Assembly: GCF_000186865.1 (NCBI RefSeq)
Contig: NW_008705575.1
Span: 237,987-301,986 of the forward strand
Source of the DNA: Aureococcus anophagefferens
Taxonomy: Eukaryota; Sar; Pelagophyceae; Pelagomonadales; Pelagomonadaceae
Direction of reading: 5' to 3'
Length of the DNA: 64,000 bases
Numbering within the stretch: position 1 is the first letter of the stretch; every line of letters begins with the position of its first letter. The translations under genes and the position numbers were made by a program. Of the stretch, positions 1 to 9,933 are shown piece after piece. The notes beneath the pieces were generated by a model. That model ran no database searches. It worked only from the letters and a program-made list of their open reading frames with translations, and was not told where the DNA came from.

Positions 1-168
1 CAGGGCGCCGAGGGCGCCACCGACCCCCCTCAAGTTTTGCATATGGCTCCCTAGGCGCCTAGCTCGCCGGGGTCCGCAGGCGGGTGGCCACTCGATTTCG
101 CCCGGGTCCGACTCGGATGCAGCCGGCCGCCGGCGCCCTGCTGCGCCGGAACCCGGCGGCGACGCGCT

Positions 169-1302
169 TTAAAACTTGACGACCTGGGCCGGCGCGTAGC
201 CCAGGTCCCCGAGGACGCCCGTCACGGCGTCGGCGTCGCCGCGGGGCCCGCAGAGCGCGTCGTACATGGGCGGCGGCCCGCAGACGAAGAGGAGCGCGTC
301 GTCGCCCGGCGGCGGGAGGTGGGCCTTCACGAGGCCCGCGTCGATGCGCCCGCGCGCGTGCGGCGACGCCGAGCCCGCGGGCTCGTCGCTGAGGACGTGG
401 ACGACCTTGAGCCGCGCGTGCTTGGCGCACCAGTCGTCGAGCGTCGCCTCCGCGAGCACGTCCCGCGACGACCGCGACCCGTAGAGCACCGTGACTTCCG
501 TGTTGTCGTCCGTCGACCCCAGGAGCGCGTGGAGCGCCTGGAGCATGGGCGCGATGCCCGTGCCGCCCGCGAGCATGCCGACCTTCTTCGCGCCGAAGGG
601 GAACTGGATCTTCACGTTGAAGGCGATGTGCTTGAAGTCGACCGCGTCGCCGACGTCGAGCGCCGCGAGGGCCCGGCTCAGCGTCCCGCGCTCGTAGACC
701 TTGACCATGACCTGGAACGCGCCGACGAGCGCGTTCGTCGACACGGGCGTGTAGGGCCGCACGACGGGCTCGCCGTCGTCGCCGGCGCCGCCCCGGGCGA
801 GGACGCAGGCGCACGTGGACAGGCCGAGCGGCGCCGACGCGTCCGGCAGGTCGAAGGTCGCGACCATCGTGTCGTCGGAGACCCAGACGCGGTCCCGGAG
901 CGCGCAGGGCGTCCAGTCGTCGCCGAGCTGGCAGCGCCCCGGCGCCGCGAGGGCCGCCGTCGGGTCGCCCGCGCTCCAGGCGGGCTCGAGCCACGCGGCG
1001 TCGACGGCCGCGGCGTCGTACATGGCCCGGACCTCGCCCGCGGGCACGTCGCCGCGCAGCCGCGTCCCGACGGGCAGCGGCAGCGACCGCACGTAGTCGC
1101 CCGGGTTGTGCTTCGCGGCGTAGATGCCGCCGCCCTCCCACCAGTCGCCGCCCGGGCCCACGTGCAGGAAGTGCTCCGGCGCCGCGACCGTCGCGAGGCG
1201 CCGGCGGCCGCCCGAGAGGCCGACGGTGGCCAGGCGCCGCCGCCCGCCGGCGGCCGACGCCACGGCGGACATGCCGCCGAGGAGGCGCGTGACGGCGCTC
1301 AT
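169..1302 (-). CDS. NADH-cytochrome b5 reductase-like flavoprotein
   Basis: A 377-residue protein of the ferredoxin-NADP reductase/cytochrome b5 reductase family. Such enzymes pass electrons from NAD(P)H through FAD to cytochrome b5 or a similar acceptor. The FAD-binding motif RPYTPVS lies near residue 182, the nucleotide-binding GGTGIAP near 246 and the C-terminal CGPPPMY motif near 341. The family order of these motifs is intact. The first ~45 residues are Arg/Ala/Ser-rich and contain RRRLATV twice, as expected of a mitochondrial presequence. I use the ATG at 1302; the frame stays open upstream but there it runs through a tandem repeat. About 110 residues between the presequence and the FAD domain match nothing I know, so the electron acceptor is uncertain. 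It is divergent from the next gene, with 238 nt between start codons. Confidence 0.85.
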   Translation of the reverse strand: MSAVTRLLGGMSAVASAAGGRRRLATVGLSGGRRRLATVAAPEHFLHVGPGGDWWEGGGIYAAKHNPGDYVRSLPLPVGTRLRGDVPAGEVRAMYDAAAVDAAWLEPAWSAGDPTAALAAPGRCQLGDDWTPCALRDRVWVSDDTMVATFDLPDASAPLGLSTCACVLARGGAGDDGEPVVRPYTPVSTNALVGAFQVMVKVYERGTLSRALAALDVGDAVDFKHIAFNVKIQFPFGAKKVGMLAGGTGIAPMLQALHALLGSTDDNTEVTVLYGSRSSRDVLAEATLDDWCAKHARLKVVHVLSDEPAGSASPHARGRIDAGLVKAHLPPPGDDALLFVCGPPPMYDALCGPRGDADAVTGVLGDLGYAPAQVVKF

Positions 1303-1310
1303 GCGATTTG

Positions 1311-1470
1311 TGTGGGCGCGCTGGCGGGCGCGACGCGACTGGCTGCAGCGAGCTGCGAGCGATGTGTGGGCGCGCTGGCGGGCGCGCGACGCGACTGGCA
1401 GCTCGCGGCTCGCACACTGTGGGAGACCTGGCGGCGCGCGACGCGACAGTCCAGCTCGCCTCTTGAGCTC
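1311..1470. repeat. Promoter tandem repeat, about 54 bp x 3
   Basis: Three degenerate copies start at 1311, 1365 and 1418, each with TGTGGG and a GACGCGACTGG-like block. They fill most of the space between two divergent start codons (1302 and 1541), so they may hold shared regulatory sites or simply be a minisatellite. Confidence 0.75.
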
Positions 1471-1540
1471 GAGCACTTCAAGGAATCAGCCTTGAGGTTA
1501 AATTGCAGCTCAGCAATAAACCCAGCCGCAAGCGGGCAGC

Positions 1541-2464
1541 ATGGCCGATGCGCCCGAGATCGATGGGATCCCCGCCGACGCGACGGACGCGGAGATGGCC
1601 GCGGCGCTCGACGAGCTGAAGAGCATCGAGTCTTTCCTCCGCCACACGATGCAGGACGCGGGCGTCCCAGCGCGAATGATCGACGCGTCGATGCCCGAGG
1701 CTCTTCGCAAGTTTGACGCGTATCTGGCGGAAGGAAACAGTCGGGCCGCCGCGGAGCTTCAATTTAAAAGGGACATCGACCAAGCAAGCAGCATCGGGAA
1801 TCGTAGGAGCAGTGAGGAGATACAAGCAGACGCCGAGCGAACGATGCGGCTCGTGATGCTGAAGATGGGGCTGCCGCGGGACGAGATCGAATTGCAGCTG
1901 CCCGCGGCAACACGCTTCTTCATGGTGCATCTGGCGCAGGGTCATAGCCCGGCCCACGTGTTGAAGCTCTTCCGAGCTCGGAGGGAAAAAGCGAAAAAGC
2001 TTTGCCGAGAGCAATCACCTGAACTTAAGGCTGAACTGGAGGGGTGTTTGCGAACTTGTATAGAGCTTCAGGAAGACTATGACAGCTATGATCAAAACCC
2101 CGATCTCAGCGGCGCCTTGCATGTCCTAAAGATCCTCGACAAGCTCGACGACGCAGCCGCGCCGGCGCGGCAGCAAACAGCACCTGAATCGAAGACCTCC
2201 GGATGGCGACACGCGAGCGTCGAAGATTATGGAAAAGCGATGCGCGAAGCTCTCGAGGAGCTCGCGGAAAGCGACCGCGCTAAGGTCGAGGGTAGCCGCC
2301 GGTTGTACGAAGCGGCTATGTGGAAGACCTTGCCGCTCATGAATGAGAGTGTCCCGAAACACATGACGTTCGCCGACCTCGAGAGACACCTTCGGATGCA
2401 TCGCCGTCAAGGCGCTCGGGTCCGTGGGGGTCTTGACGTGGCGGGCGTCGTAGGGGGTATTTAA
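1541..2464 (+). CDS. Hypothetical protein of unusual composition
   Basis: An uninterrupted 307-residue ORF that I do not recognise. It is charged, Leu/Ala/Glu-rich and probably mostly helical, with no signal peptide or membrane segment and no clear motif. Its codon use stands out: A- and T-ending codons (AAA, GAA, CAA, TTT, AAT) are common, whereas the neighbours use G or C in almost every third position. That could mean a young or transferred gene, or one under weak selection. The start is the first ATG after the promoter repeat. Its stop is 118 nt from that of the convergent gene. Confidence 0.6.
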   Translation: MADAPEIDGIPADATDAEMAAALDELKSIESFLRHTMQDAGVPARMIDASMPEALRKFDAYLAEGNSRAAAELQFKRDIDQASSIGNRRSSEEIQADAERTMRLVMLKMGLPRDEIELQLPAATRFFMVHLAQGHSPAHVLKLFRARREKAKKLCREQSPELKAELEGCLRTCIELQEDYDSYDQNPDLSGALHVLKILDKLDDAAAPARQQTAPESKTSGWRHASVEDYGKAMREALEELAESDRAKVEGSRRLYEAAMWKTLPLMNESVPKHMTFADLERHLRMHRRQGARVRGGLDVAGVVGGI

Positions 2465-2582
2465 ATAAGGGTCTTGTGTGTTGTTTTTCGGCGGCGGCGG
2501 CTGCGTCTCAGGCTATGACTGCGACATCATGATCTCGACGATGCCCGGGCCGACATCGCCAAAATTTAATACTCGCCGCGCC

Positions 2583-3344
2583 TCAGAGGGTCAGCGGGAC
2601 GCGCAGGACGCAGCCGAACTCCTCGGCCCAGCTCGCGGAGAAGCGGCTGTGGACCCTGCCCTGGCGCGTGAGGAACGTCGCCTTGTCGCCGCCGAGGCGC
2701 GCGATGACGTCCTTGGCGACGTAGACGCCGTTGTGCCAGGTCCCCGGGTGGAAGTAGACGCCCTTGCCCGCGGGCACGTAGAAGGCGCGCATGTCGGCCG
2801 GCGCGACGTCGTCGCCGCAGGCCGCGGGGCCCAGGCACACGACGAAGGGGTGCCGCCGCTCGGGGAAGAAGAGCTGCGCGCCGTCGCCGTGGTAGTCGCT
2901 CATCCAGAGCAAGATCGCCTTCCCGTCGCCGGCGCAGGTCGCCTCGTCGGCGCTCGCGACCTCCGGCAGCGCGCCGAGGCCGTCGAGGTACGTGTTGTTC
3001 GTCGTCGCGACGGCCAAGTTGTTTCCGTAGAAGAAGTCGCCCTCCCACCGCACCTCGAACCGGCCCTCCGTCGTCCCCGCCTCGTCGCCGCAGCCCGGGT
3101 CGCACTTGCGCCAGCCCTTGGCGGGCCACTGGACGATCTCGAAGTTCTTCTTCTCCACCGTGCGCTCGTCGGCGCTGTGGAGCACGTACCCAAAACCCTC
3201 CAGCGCCGCGTCCGTCGCCTCCACGAGGGGCACGTCGACGACTTTGAGGTTCGCGGGGAGCTTCGGCGCGCGGAAATTGTCCTCCGTGAACACGAAGGCG
3301 GGCTGCTCCGCCACGGCGGCCTGGGATGCGATAGCGGCGGCCAT
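2583..3344 (-). CDS. Ureidoglycolate lyase-like (AllA-type cupin) protein
   Basis: A 253-residue protein resembling the ureidoglycolate lyase/hydrolase family, which acts late in purine (allantoin) breakdown by splitting ureidoglycolate to glyoxylate and urea. The best evidence is the C-terminal block RAFYVPAGKGVYFHPGTWHN, matching the family's 'G..Y..G.WH' cupin strand with its metal-facing histidines. An internal block with FYGNNLAVATTNN also fits. There is no presequence, so a cytosolic site is likely. A single-domain cupin of other specificity is the main alternative. It is divergent from the membrane-protein gene with 208 nt between ATGs. Confidence 0.65.
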   Translation of the reverse strand: MAAAIASQAAVAEQPAFVFTEDNFRAPKLPANLKVVDVPLVEATDAALEGFGYVLHSADERTVEKKNFEIVQWPAKGWRKCDPGCGDEAGTTEGRFEVRWEGDFFYGNNLAVATTNNTYLDGLGALPEVASADEATCAGDGKAILLWMSDYHGDGAQLFFPERRHPFVVCLGPAACGDDVAPADMRAFYVPAGKGVYFHPGTWHNGVYVAKDVIARLGGDKATFLTRQGRVHSRFSASWAEEFGCVLRVPLTL

Positions 3345-3461
3345 GCTCGCTCACAGTCGGTTCTTGCCCCTTCAACATCGGAGGTGCATTTTGTGTGTCG
3401 CTACGAGGCGAGTTGACTTTGTGTAAATTTTAGGCCATCAGTGCAACAAGCGAGACCTCGT

Positions 3462-3509
3462 GGCTTTTTCGATCACGAGCACTCGAGGCTTTTTCGATCA
3501 CGAGCACTC
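3462..3509. repeat. 25-bp direct repeat x 2 in a divergent promoter
   Basis: The 23-nt block starting GGCTTTTTCGATCACGAGCA occurs at 3462-3484 and again at 3487-3509, between divergent start codons at 3344 and 3553. It could be a regulatory site or a small duplication. Confidence 0.7.
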
Positions 3510-3552
3510 TTCGCGCCGTCGCGAGCGGTTGACTTGAACTCTCGGAGGCATC

Positions 3553-4729
3553 ATGCTCGGGGCTAGCGAAATCCCCATCCCCTTCCGAAGCTCGAGCGGC
3601 TCGAGCGGCGTCCCCGAGCCCGTGCCGGAGGGCCACGCCGTTACCTTCGAGGATTCGTATCGCGTCGCGGCGGATGGGGACGACGACCGCGACATCGACA
3701 ACGACATCGCGTGCTGCGAGTTCACGCTCCCCGACGCGGGCGACGAGCGCCGCGCGGCGTCCCGCGACGCGAGACGCTTTTCGAGAGATGCGACGCATGG
3801 TCGGTTCTGTTCGAGAGATTCGAAGCGACGCGAGACGCTTTTCGAGAGATGCGACGCGTGGTCGGTTCTGTTCGAGAGATTCGAAGCATGTTCGTTTCTT
3901 TTCGAGAGATGCGACGCGCGGCCATCGCAGGCGGCGCTTCGAGCGCATGCTGAGCCGACGCGTCTTCCTCTTCTACTGGCTCGTCTGCGTCTTCGCGCGC
4001 CTCGCGGAGAGCGCGAACGTGCTCAGCTCGGGCCTCGGCGTGTCGCTCCCGGGCCAGCTCTGGACCGCGATCTTCGTGCTCTGCTCGTCCGCCGCCGTGA
4101 CCGAGCCGTCGTTCCGGGCCGCGTGCGAGGCGCGCGCGCACTACTTGATGGCCGGCTACATGCTGACGAACCACCTCGTGCGCGTGGTGCTCCTCCACAG
4201 CCTCTCGGACGATAAGCGCGACGTCCAGGTGCGCCGCGTCTACGCGTCGATGCGGACGCCCCTCTTCTACCTGTTCACGGTGCTCATCGGGTTCTGCCTG
4301 GCCTTCATCGGCTGCGGCAAGCCGCGCTTCCAGGCCGCCTTCACCGCGGCCCACCTCGCGCTCAGCTTCCTGGTGACGCGCGCCGCGGGCGCGGCCTTCG
4401 GCCCGCAGGGCCCGATGTGGCTCGCCTGGGCGATCACGCTGTGCGCGGCGAACGGCCTCGTCTACGGCGTGCTCAAGCCCCTCTGGCTGCGCTCGCGGCG
4501 CGGCGCGAACGAGGCGCTCAAGAGGCGGGTGGAGCAGCTCGGCCGCGAGAAGGAACGAGTCGTGTGGGAGTGGCAGCTCGACGTCTCGCGCCGCGCGCCG
4601 CGGCCCGAGCCGGGCGACGGCGGCGGCAGCTCGAGCCCGCCCGACGACAGCGACCGGTCCAAGCGACTTGGGGGCGTCGTCCTCGCGGGCTCGCCGACGT
4701 CGCTCTCGGGCGTCGACCTCGACTTCTAG
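3553..4729 (+). CDS. Multi-pass membrane protein, unknown family
   Basis: Two predicted exons, 3553-3758 and 3931-4729, give 334 residues. The ATG at 3553 follows an in-frame stop. Exon 1 encodes an acidic soluble leader (about residues 1-68). Exon 2 opens with RRFERMLSRR and then has about five hydrophobic segments, with an Arg/Glu-rich cytoplasmic-type tail after the last. The intron (GT at 3759, CAG at 3930, 172 nt) joins the frames exactly; without it the acidic leader and the membrane part are in different frames. I do not recognise the family. An alternative start at 3950 would give the membrane part alone. Confidence 0.6.
3764..3930. repeat. 61-bp tandem repeat filling an intron
   Basis: Units start at 3764 and 3825, with a partial third at 3886. 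Each contains CTTTTCGAGAGATGCGACGC and TTCTGTTCGAGAGATTCGAA. The period is not a multiple of three and all three frames stay open through it. It lacks the ends and target duplication of the introners. Confidence 0.7.
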
Positions 4730-4732
4730 CCG

Positions 4733-4738
4733 AATAAA
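4733..4738 (+). terminator. Candidate poly(A) signal
   Basis: AATAAA begins 4 nt after the stop codon of the membrane-protein gene. Such a signal is rare in this window. Confidence 0.35.
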
Positions 4739-4915
4739 TCCCAGGCGCATCGACATGGATCGTCGCTCGAGGCGGTTCGCGAACGTCGCGAGCGCGAGGA
4801 TGCCGCGGGGAAGGGAAGGAGGTCGCGAGGACACCGACAGCGACGAGCCCCGCACAACGCCCTCGCGCGGTCCGGGGGAGCTTCTTGCTTAGGGGCGGGG
4901 GGGGGGGTCCGTCGC

Positions 4916-6848
4916 TCAGCCCATGACCGCGAGCGCGGCGAGGATGTCCCGCGACTCGGCGACGTAGTCGAGGTCGAAGATGTCGACGATGGACGCCTTG
5001 ACGCGGGACTGCTCCTGCCAGACCTCGGACTTGACGCGGACCTTGACGACGTACTGCTTGAAGAGGAACTGCTTCATGTAGTCCTCGAACTTGCCGTCCT
5101 CGTTCTCGACCTCCTCCTTGTACGCGGCGAGGTCGTCGGCGTTGACGCCGAGGAAGATCTTCGTCGCGTGGTCGTTGAAGGCGGAGACCCAGGACTGGGC
5201 GCTGTCGTCGACGAAGGTCGACGACATGAGGTAGCGCCGCTTGCACTCGGCGTTCGTCGCCTGGCACTTCTCGCAGTGCCACGTGCCGTCGGAGTTCTGC
5301 ACGACCTTCTTCTGGCAGCCCTCCTGGGCGCAGGCCTCGTACCAGAGCCTGTCGGTCTTGACGAAGTTGAGCGTGCCCTTGAAGGTCACGTAGTCGGGCT
5401 TCTCGCCGAAGCCGAGCTGCCGGCCCTTGATGTCGTCGAGGACGATGCGGTCGCCGAACGCCGCGGGCGCGCCCGAGCCGCCGGACGCGCCCGTCAGCGC
5501 GACCGTCGGCGCCTCGCGGCCGCCGCCCTCGGTCCACCAGGCCCGGAGCCGCAGGGACTCGGGGTCCTCCTGGCCGTCGAAGATGAGCTGCGACCCGAAG
5601 CCCGACGACAGCGACACGCCGCCGAAGTCGGACACGCGGAGCCCCTTGGCCGCGAGCACGGGCTGCGCCTCGAAGAAGGCGTCGTCGCGCAGCGCGAGCT
5701 CGCCCCAGAACGTGAGGCGCACGTCGTAGCCGCTGTCGTCGCAGAGCACGACCTCGCGCTTCGTGAGCTCCTGGCCCGTGCGCTTCGACGTGATCTGGCC
5801 CGCGGGGAACGCGGCCTTGATGACGCCGACGATGTCGACGTTGCCCTCGCGCGGGCCGCCGCCGTCGGCGAACATGGAGATCTTCTTCCAGTCGCCGACG
5901 ATGCGCGCGATCGCGCCGTCGTCGTCCGCGGGCTCGACGGTGACGTTGCCGAACGTGACCTCGAACTCGTGGGGGATGGACGTGTACTGCTTGTTCGACG
6001 GCTTGAGGCGCCCGCTCGTCTCCTGGAAGACGTAGACCTTGCCCTCCTCGAGGAGCGGGAAGACCTTGTCCGCGACCTCCTTGAAGAACGTGCCGCGGAT
6101 CTCGCCGGAGCCGTCGAGGAGGTCGACGGAGAAGAGGTTGCCCGACGACGTGGGCTTGTTCCAGGTGCGCATGGGGCCCTTGGCCGTGACCCGCGCCTTG
6201 ATCGTGAAGCGCTGCTGGTAGGGGTTGAGCTCGCTGATGGACCGGAACGCGCCGCCGCCGCCCGGCGCGGCCGCGCCGCGCATCGCGGCGCCGAAGTTCG
6301 ACGGCGGCTTCGGCGCGGCCGCGGGCGCGGGCCGCGCGTTGTGCTGGGGCGCGAAGGCCCGCGCGGGGGCCGGGGCCGCGGGGCCGCCGAGGGCCGCCGC
6401 CGTCGCGCTCGGGAGCGGCGCGCCGTCGGGGTAGCTCGTCGGCGCGCCGACGAGGCCGGTCGGCGCGCCGACGACCGCGACGTCGAGGAGGATGACGATC
6501 GACTTGTTCTGGATCGTGTTCAGGACGAACTTGTTCAGGCGCGCGAAGCAGCCGGCCTGGAGCTCGCCGCCCTTCAGCATCGTGGCGAGCTGCGACGCCG
6601 CCATCGACGTCGTGAACCGCGCGCCGTCGGAGATGACGATGCGGAACCTGCGCGCGGGCGCGTCGGGCCGCGGGGCGGCGGGGCGGGGAAAGGGGGCGCG
6701 CGGGCGCGCACCGGCCGGAGCCGGCGCCCGTCTGATTGTTCTTGATCTCCGTCGCGTTGATGACCTGGATCACGGGCGAGTACCCGGTGTCCGACGACGC
6801 CTGGCCCGAAATGATGGCCTCGATGGCGCCGGCGTCGATCTGCGCCAT
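4916..6848 (-). CDS. RPA1: Replication protein A 70-kDa subunit
   Basis: The large subunit of the heterotrimeric single-stranded-DNA-binding complex of replication, repair and recombination. Exons 6848-6712 and 6647-4916 are joined by a 64-nt GT-AG intron, giving 622 residues, the usual RPA1 length. The spliced N-terminus carries the DBD-F/OB fold (ending with SGRFRIVISDGARF across the junction). After a Gly/Ala/Pro linker come DBD-A, starting near NPYQQRFTIKARV, then DBD-B and DBD-C with its Cx4Cx13Cx2C zinc finger (CAQEGC...CEKC). I chose the ATG at 6848 because it starts the DBD-F homology. It lies 170 nt downstream of the acyltransferase gene on the same strand. Confidence 0.93.
6648..6711 (-). 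other. 64-nt spliceosomal intron of RPA1
   Basis: GT at 6711-6710, CAG ending at 6648, pyrimidine-rich. It has no introner ends, so it is one of three non-introner introns in the window. Removing it restores the conserved DBD-F reading frame. Confidence 0.85.
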
Positions 6849-7018
6849 GGCGAGGCGTTCGGTTGTTGTTGTGGTGGTCTGGGTGGTCGGTGCACGGACC
6901 ACGCCGCGGCGCAAAATCGAACGATGGCCGAGCACACGAGACGAACTGAGACGATTCTCGCTCGCGGACGAATGATCTTGATTGAGGGGAAAGTTGCCGT
7001 GGCTTGCACTAAGGCTCA

Positions 7019-8602
7019 CTAGGCCACCTTACCGTGGTCCTCGTCGTCGCCGTCGTCGCCGTCGTCGTCGCCCGCGTCGTCGTCCGCGACGTCGAACTTG
7101 AGGTTGTAGCGCCGCGAGAACACCTCGATGTAGTAGGACGCGCCGTTGTAGACGGCCGTCGTGAACATGGCGATCAGGAACGCCTCGTGCGCGCGGCGCG
7201 ACCGCCACATGAGCGGCGCGGGCGCGAGCGTGACGACGGTGTACAACAGCTGCGCGGCCCAGAACGTGAGCTTCGTCTTCCGCGTGCAAGGGTCGAAGTC
7301 CTCGTCGCGCCGCATGAGGCCCCCGGACACGAGGACCCCCTTGCAGAGCCGGTTCATGGCGTTCTTCCCGTCGCGCGCGATCCAGCGCAGGCTCGTCGAC
7401 TCGTCGGGCGTCGATCGGAGGTACGCGGCGTCGACCACCTCCGTCTTCAGGACGTAGAGCGCCTGCCAGGCGGCGTACGCGGCGACGGCGTCCGCCGCCG
7501 CCGGGAACCCGAGCGCGCGCCCGGCGTCGCCGCCGCCGCCCCAGCGCACGGCGTAGGTCCACATCGGCGGCAGCGCGTGGAGCGCCGTCGACGTCACGTG
7601 GTCCAGCGAGTGGAAGATGAACGAGTTGCGCCAGACGAGGATCGCGGAGAGCAGGGGCCCGTTCGCGAGCGCGAAGGCGAGCGCGAACAAGCGGCCGCGC
7701 GCGCGCCCGCCCGCGAGCGCCGCGACGGCGAGGCCCATGCAGAGCGCGTTGAGCGCGTAGCAGAAGTCGAGGCAGAAGTAGGCCCAGCGCCGGCGCCGGT
7801 ACGTGACGACGCGGTGCGCGAGCAGCGGCGCGAGGCTCGCGACGTACCAGGCCCCAAAGTGCTCGGGCCGCGCGAGGACGACGTACTCCGTCGCGACGAC
7901 CCAGCCCACGCCCAGCGTGAAGAGCGCCTTGTCGACGGCCCGAACGACGACGGGCTCGCGCGCGCGGCGCCGGAGCGTCTTCACGCGGCCCGCCATGGCC
8001 CGCCGCTTGTCGCCGGCGACGCGGCGCACGTGGTCGCGGACGCGCGTCCCCGGGTCGCCCGTGACGGCCCGGCGGAGCGCCGCGTTGCCGGACTCGCGGA
8101 ACGCGCGGAGCGCGCCGCGCCGCCGCACGCGGCCCGCCGCGGCGCGCATGGCCTCGCGCAGCTCGCGCGCGTTGAGCCGCCGACCGTCGCCGTCCGCCGC
8201 CGCGGCGCCGTCCTCGGCGCCGTAGAGCTCGCGCGCGGCGGCGGCGTTGAGCCGGCTCCCCTGGCGCACGATGGCCGGGTACGTGTCGCGCCGCCGCGCG
8301 AAGTAGTCGACGGCGGCGTCGACGCAGGCCTCGAGGATGAGGTCGCCGCGGCTCGGCCGCTGGCCGTCGGACCAGCCCTCGTCGTCGTACGCGCGCGGCT
8401 CCGGCTCGACGACGGCGCCGCCGTCGTCGTCGTCGGCGCGCGGCTCCGGCTCGAGAACGGCGCCGTCGTCGTCGTCGTCCGCGCGCGGCACCGGCTCGAG
8501 GACGGCGCCGTCGTCGTCGTCGTCGGCGCGCGGCACCGGCTCGAGGACGGCGCCGTCGTCGTCGTCTGTGGGTAGCGGCATGGGGGACGAAGGCTCAGCC
8601 AT
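7019..8602 (-). CDS. Glycerophosphocholine acyltransferase (GPC1/DUF2838 family)
   Basis: A 527-residue multi-pass membrane protein. The family acylates glycero-3-phosphocholine with acyl-CoA to make lysophosphatidylcholine, in ER-type membranes. The diagnostic block is LLSAILVWRNSFIFHSLDHV near the middle, with YFCLDFCYALN before it and YLRSTPDESTSL after it. About seven hydrophobic segments span residues ~225-490. The N-terminus (~residues 12-75) holds four tandem acidic repeats of DDDDDGAVLEPVPRA type, and the C-terminus is an Asp-rich tail. Both are additions to the core domain. The ATG at 8602 is 131 nt from the divergent gene's start. Confidence 0.85.
   Translation of the reverse strand: MAEPSSPMPLPTDDDDGAVLEPVPRADDDDDGAVLEPVPRADDDDDGAVLEPEPRADDDDGGAVVEPEPRAYDDEGWSDGQRPSRGDLILEACVDAAVDYFARRRDTYPAIVRQGSRLNAAAARELYGAEDGAAAADGDGRRLNARELREAMRAAAGRVRRRGALRAFRESGNAALRRAVTGDPGTRVRDHVRRVAGDKRRAMAGRVKTLRRRAREPVVVRAVDKALFTLGVGWVVATEYVVLARPEHFGAWYVASLAPLLAHRVVTYRRRRWAYFCLDFCYALNALCMGLAVAALAGGRARGRLFALAFALANGPLLSAILVWRNSFIFHSLDHVTSTALHALPPMWTYAVRWGGGGDAGRALGFPAAADAVAAYAAWQALYVLKTEVVDAAYLRSTPDESTSLRWIARDGKNAMNRLCKGVLVSGGLMRRDEDFDPCTRKTKLTFWAAQLLYTVVTLAPAPLMWRSRRAHEAFLIAMFTTAVYNGASYYIEVFSRRYNLKFDVADDDAGDDDGDDGDDEDHGKVA
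8395..8580. repeat. In-frame ~48-bp coding minisatellite, 4 copies
   Basis: It encodes the acidic DDDDGAVLEPVPRA-type repeats at the N-terminus of the acyltransferase. The runs of GTCGTC make copy number likely to vary. Confidence 0.8.
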
Positions 8603-8733
8603 GATGAGCTCACGAAGGTAAGGTTGTCGTAACGGTGCCGCCTTCGTGCAGCCGCGGCCGCGTGTAATTTGGCAGCCCGATCGACGCGACCGCGGCCGCC
8701 GCGGCCTCGCGCGTGTCCGCGTGCTCGCCCGCC

Positions 8734-9866
8734 ATGTGGTTCGAGGAGGACGAGGACTGCATCAACTACGACGAGTCGCCGCGCGAGGAGGAGGAGGCGA
8801 AGCGCACCTACAGCGTCGACCTCGACTGCGACGACGGCGGCAGCTGCCGCTACAGCATCACGGAGCGGTCCAAGCACAGCGTCATCCTGGGCAAGTGCAT
8901 CGAGTTCTTCGCGGGCTTCGAGCCCCCCATGGACTCCGTCGAGACGGACCGCCTCTTCGAGGAGGCGCTCGTGAATTTGTGCCGGCCCGAGGAGCCCGAC
9001 TTTCGGGGCGCGGACGCGTTCCTGCGGACCTTCACAGCGGGCCCGTCGCGGGGCGAGGTGCGCTGCACCTACGCCGTCGAGCGCGACTACCACGACCCGA
9101 GCCACCACACGCTCGTCGCCGTCTTCCACGTCCGCGTCGAGGCGGACCTGGACCAGGTCACGAAGACGGTGTGGACGCGGTTCCTCGAGCGCGAGGCCGC
9201 GGACGAGGCCGTCGTCGACGCGCGCTGCGTCCACGCGATCAACGACGAGGAGCTCGTCCACGAGGTCGTGCGCAAGGCGCCGAACGGAAAAACCGCGTCC
9301 GCGCTGTGCTACTCGCGTCTCGCGCGCTACGACCACCCGCTCGAGCGCGCGGTCGTCAAGACCTACAGCGTCGACTGCGAGGGCTGCGACGAGCCGGGAA
9401 ACGGCCGCCTCGAGTTCCCGCTGACGGGCTACGTCGTCGACCAGGTCGGCGACGCGTACTGCATGGTGTCGTTCGCGCTCGAGCTCGCGGGCTTCAGGGC
9501 AGGACAAGAGTGATTCAACGTCGCTTCAACGTGAGTGTTCCGCGCGCGCGCGTTTCGGAAACAGCACCCATGCTTCGAGAGCGCTCCGAGAGATGATCGC
9601 TCGTCTAAAAATCAGCCGAAACGAGCGGAAAACGACCGAGAGAGGAGCCTTTGAAGTTGGGAATTTCGCACCCTTTTGCTGCCCAGGCGGGCTTCACGCC
9701 CGGCGACGAGCGCGACGTCCTCGACGGCTACGCGTCGCGGCTCGCCGACGAGGCGCAGCTCGCGGTCTGGTGCTCCCAGCTCGAGGCCGTCCTCGAGCCC
9801 CTCGACTCGCCCCGGGAGCTCTGCTCCAACGACTCCTTCAGCGGCACCTACCCCTGCCACTGCTGA
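8734..9866 (+). CDS. Unknown acidic Cys-containing protein
   Basis: Exons 8734-9486 and 9687-9866 give 310 residues; the intron is a family B introner. The ATG at 8734 is the first in frame. The protein is soluble, rich in Asp/Glu/Arg, and has two similar segments, TYSVDLDCDDGGSC near the N-terminus and TYSVDCEGCDEPGNG near residue 220, which suggest an internal duplication with paired cysteines. Joining the exons gives ...LELAGFTPGDERDVLDG without loss of frame, and the second exon ends Cys-His-Cys. I do not recognise the family. Its stop is 67 nt from the convergent gene's stop. Confidence 0.7.
9487..9686 (-). mobile_element. Introner element, family B
   Basis: The 8-bp target copy GCGGGCTT (9487-9494) is followed by a 192-bp element beginning CAGGGCAG and ending CTGCCCAG, then GCGGGCTT again. 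It splices as GC-AG, phase 0. The shared core lies antisense to the gene. Confidence 0.92.
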
Positions 9867-9933
9867 GGGCGCCCGGGCGCCCGGTCCCCCCCCCCCGGGG
9901 AGGTTCGCCGCGCCGCGCGCGCGGAGAAACACC

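Noticed and set aside
4518..7019. An 833-codon minus-strand frame containing the RPA1 start
   Set aside because: Only its stretch 6848-6712 is real (RPA1 exon 1). The rest is the wrong frame of RPA1 and Arg/Pro-rich noise.
9495..9686. A SINE or retroposed copy as the source of the introners
   Set aside because: There is no poly(A) tail or polymerase III box. Both ends are inverted repeats and target duplications are short and constant, as for DNA transposons.
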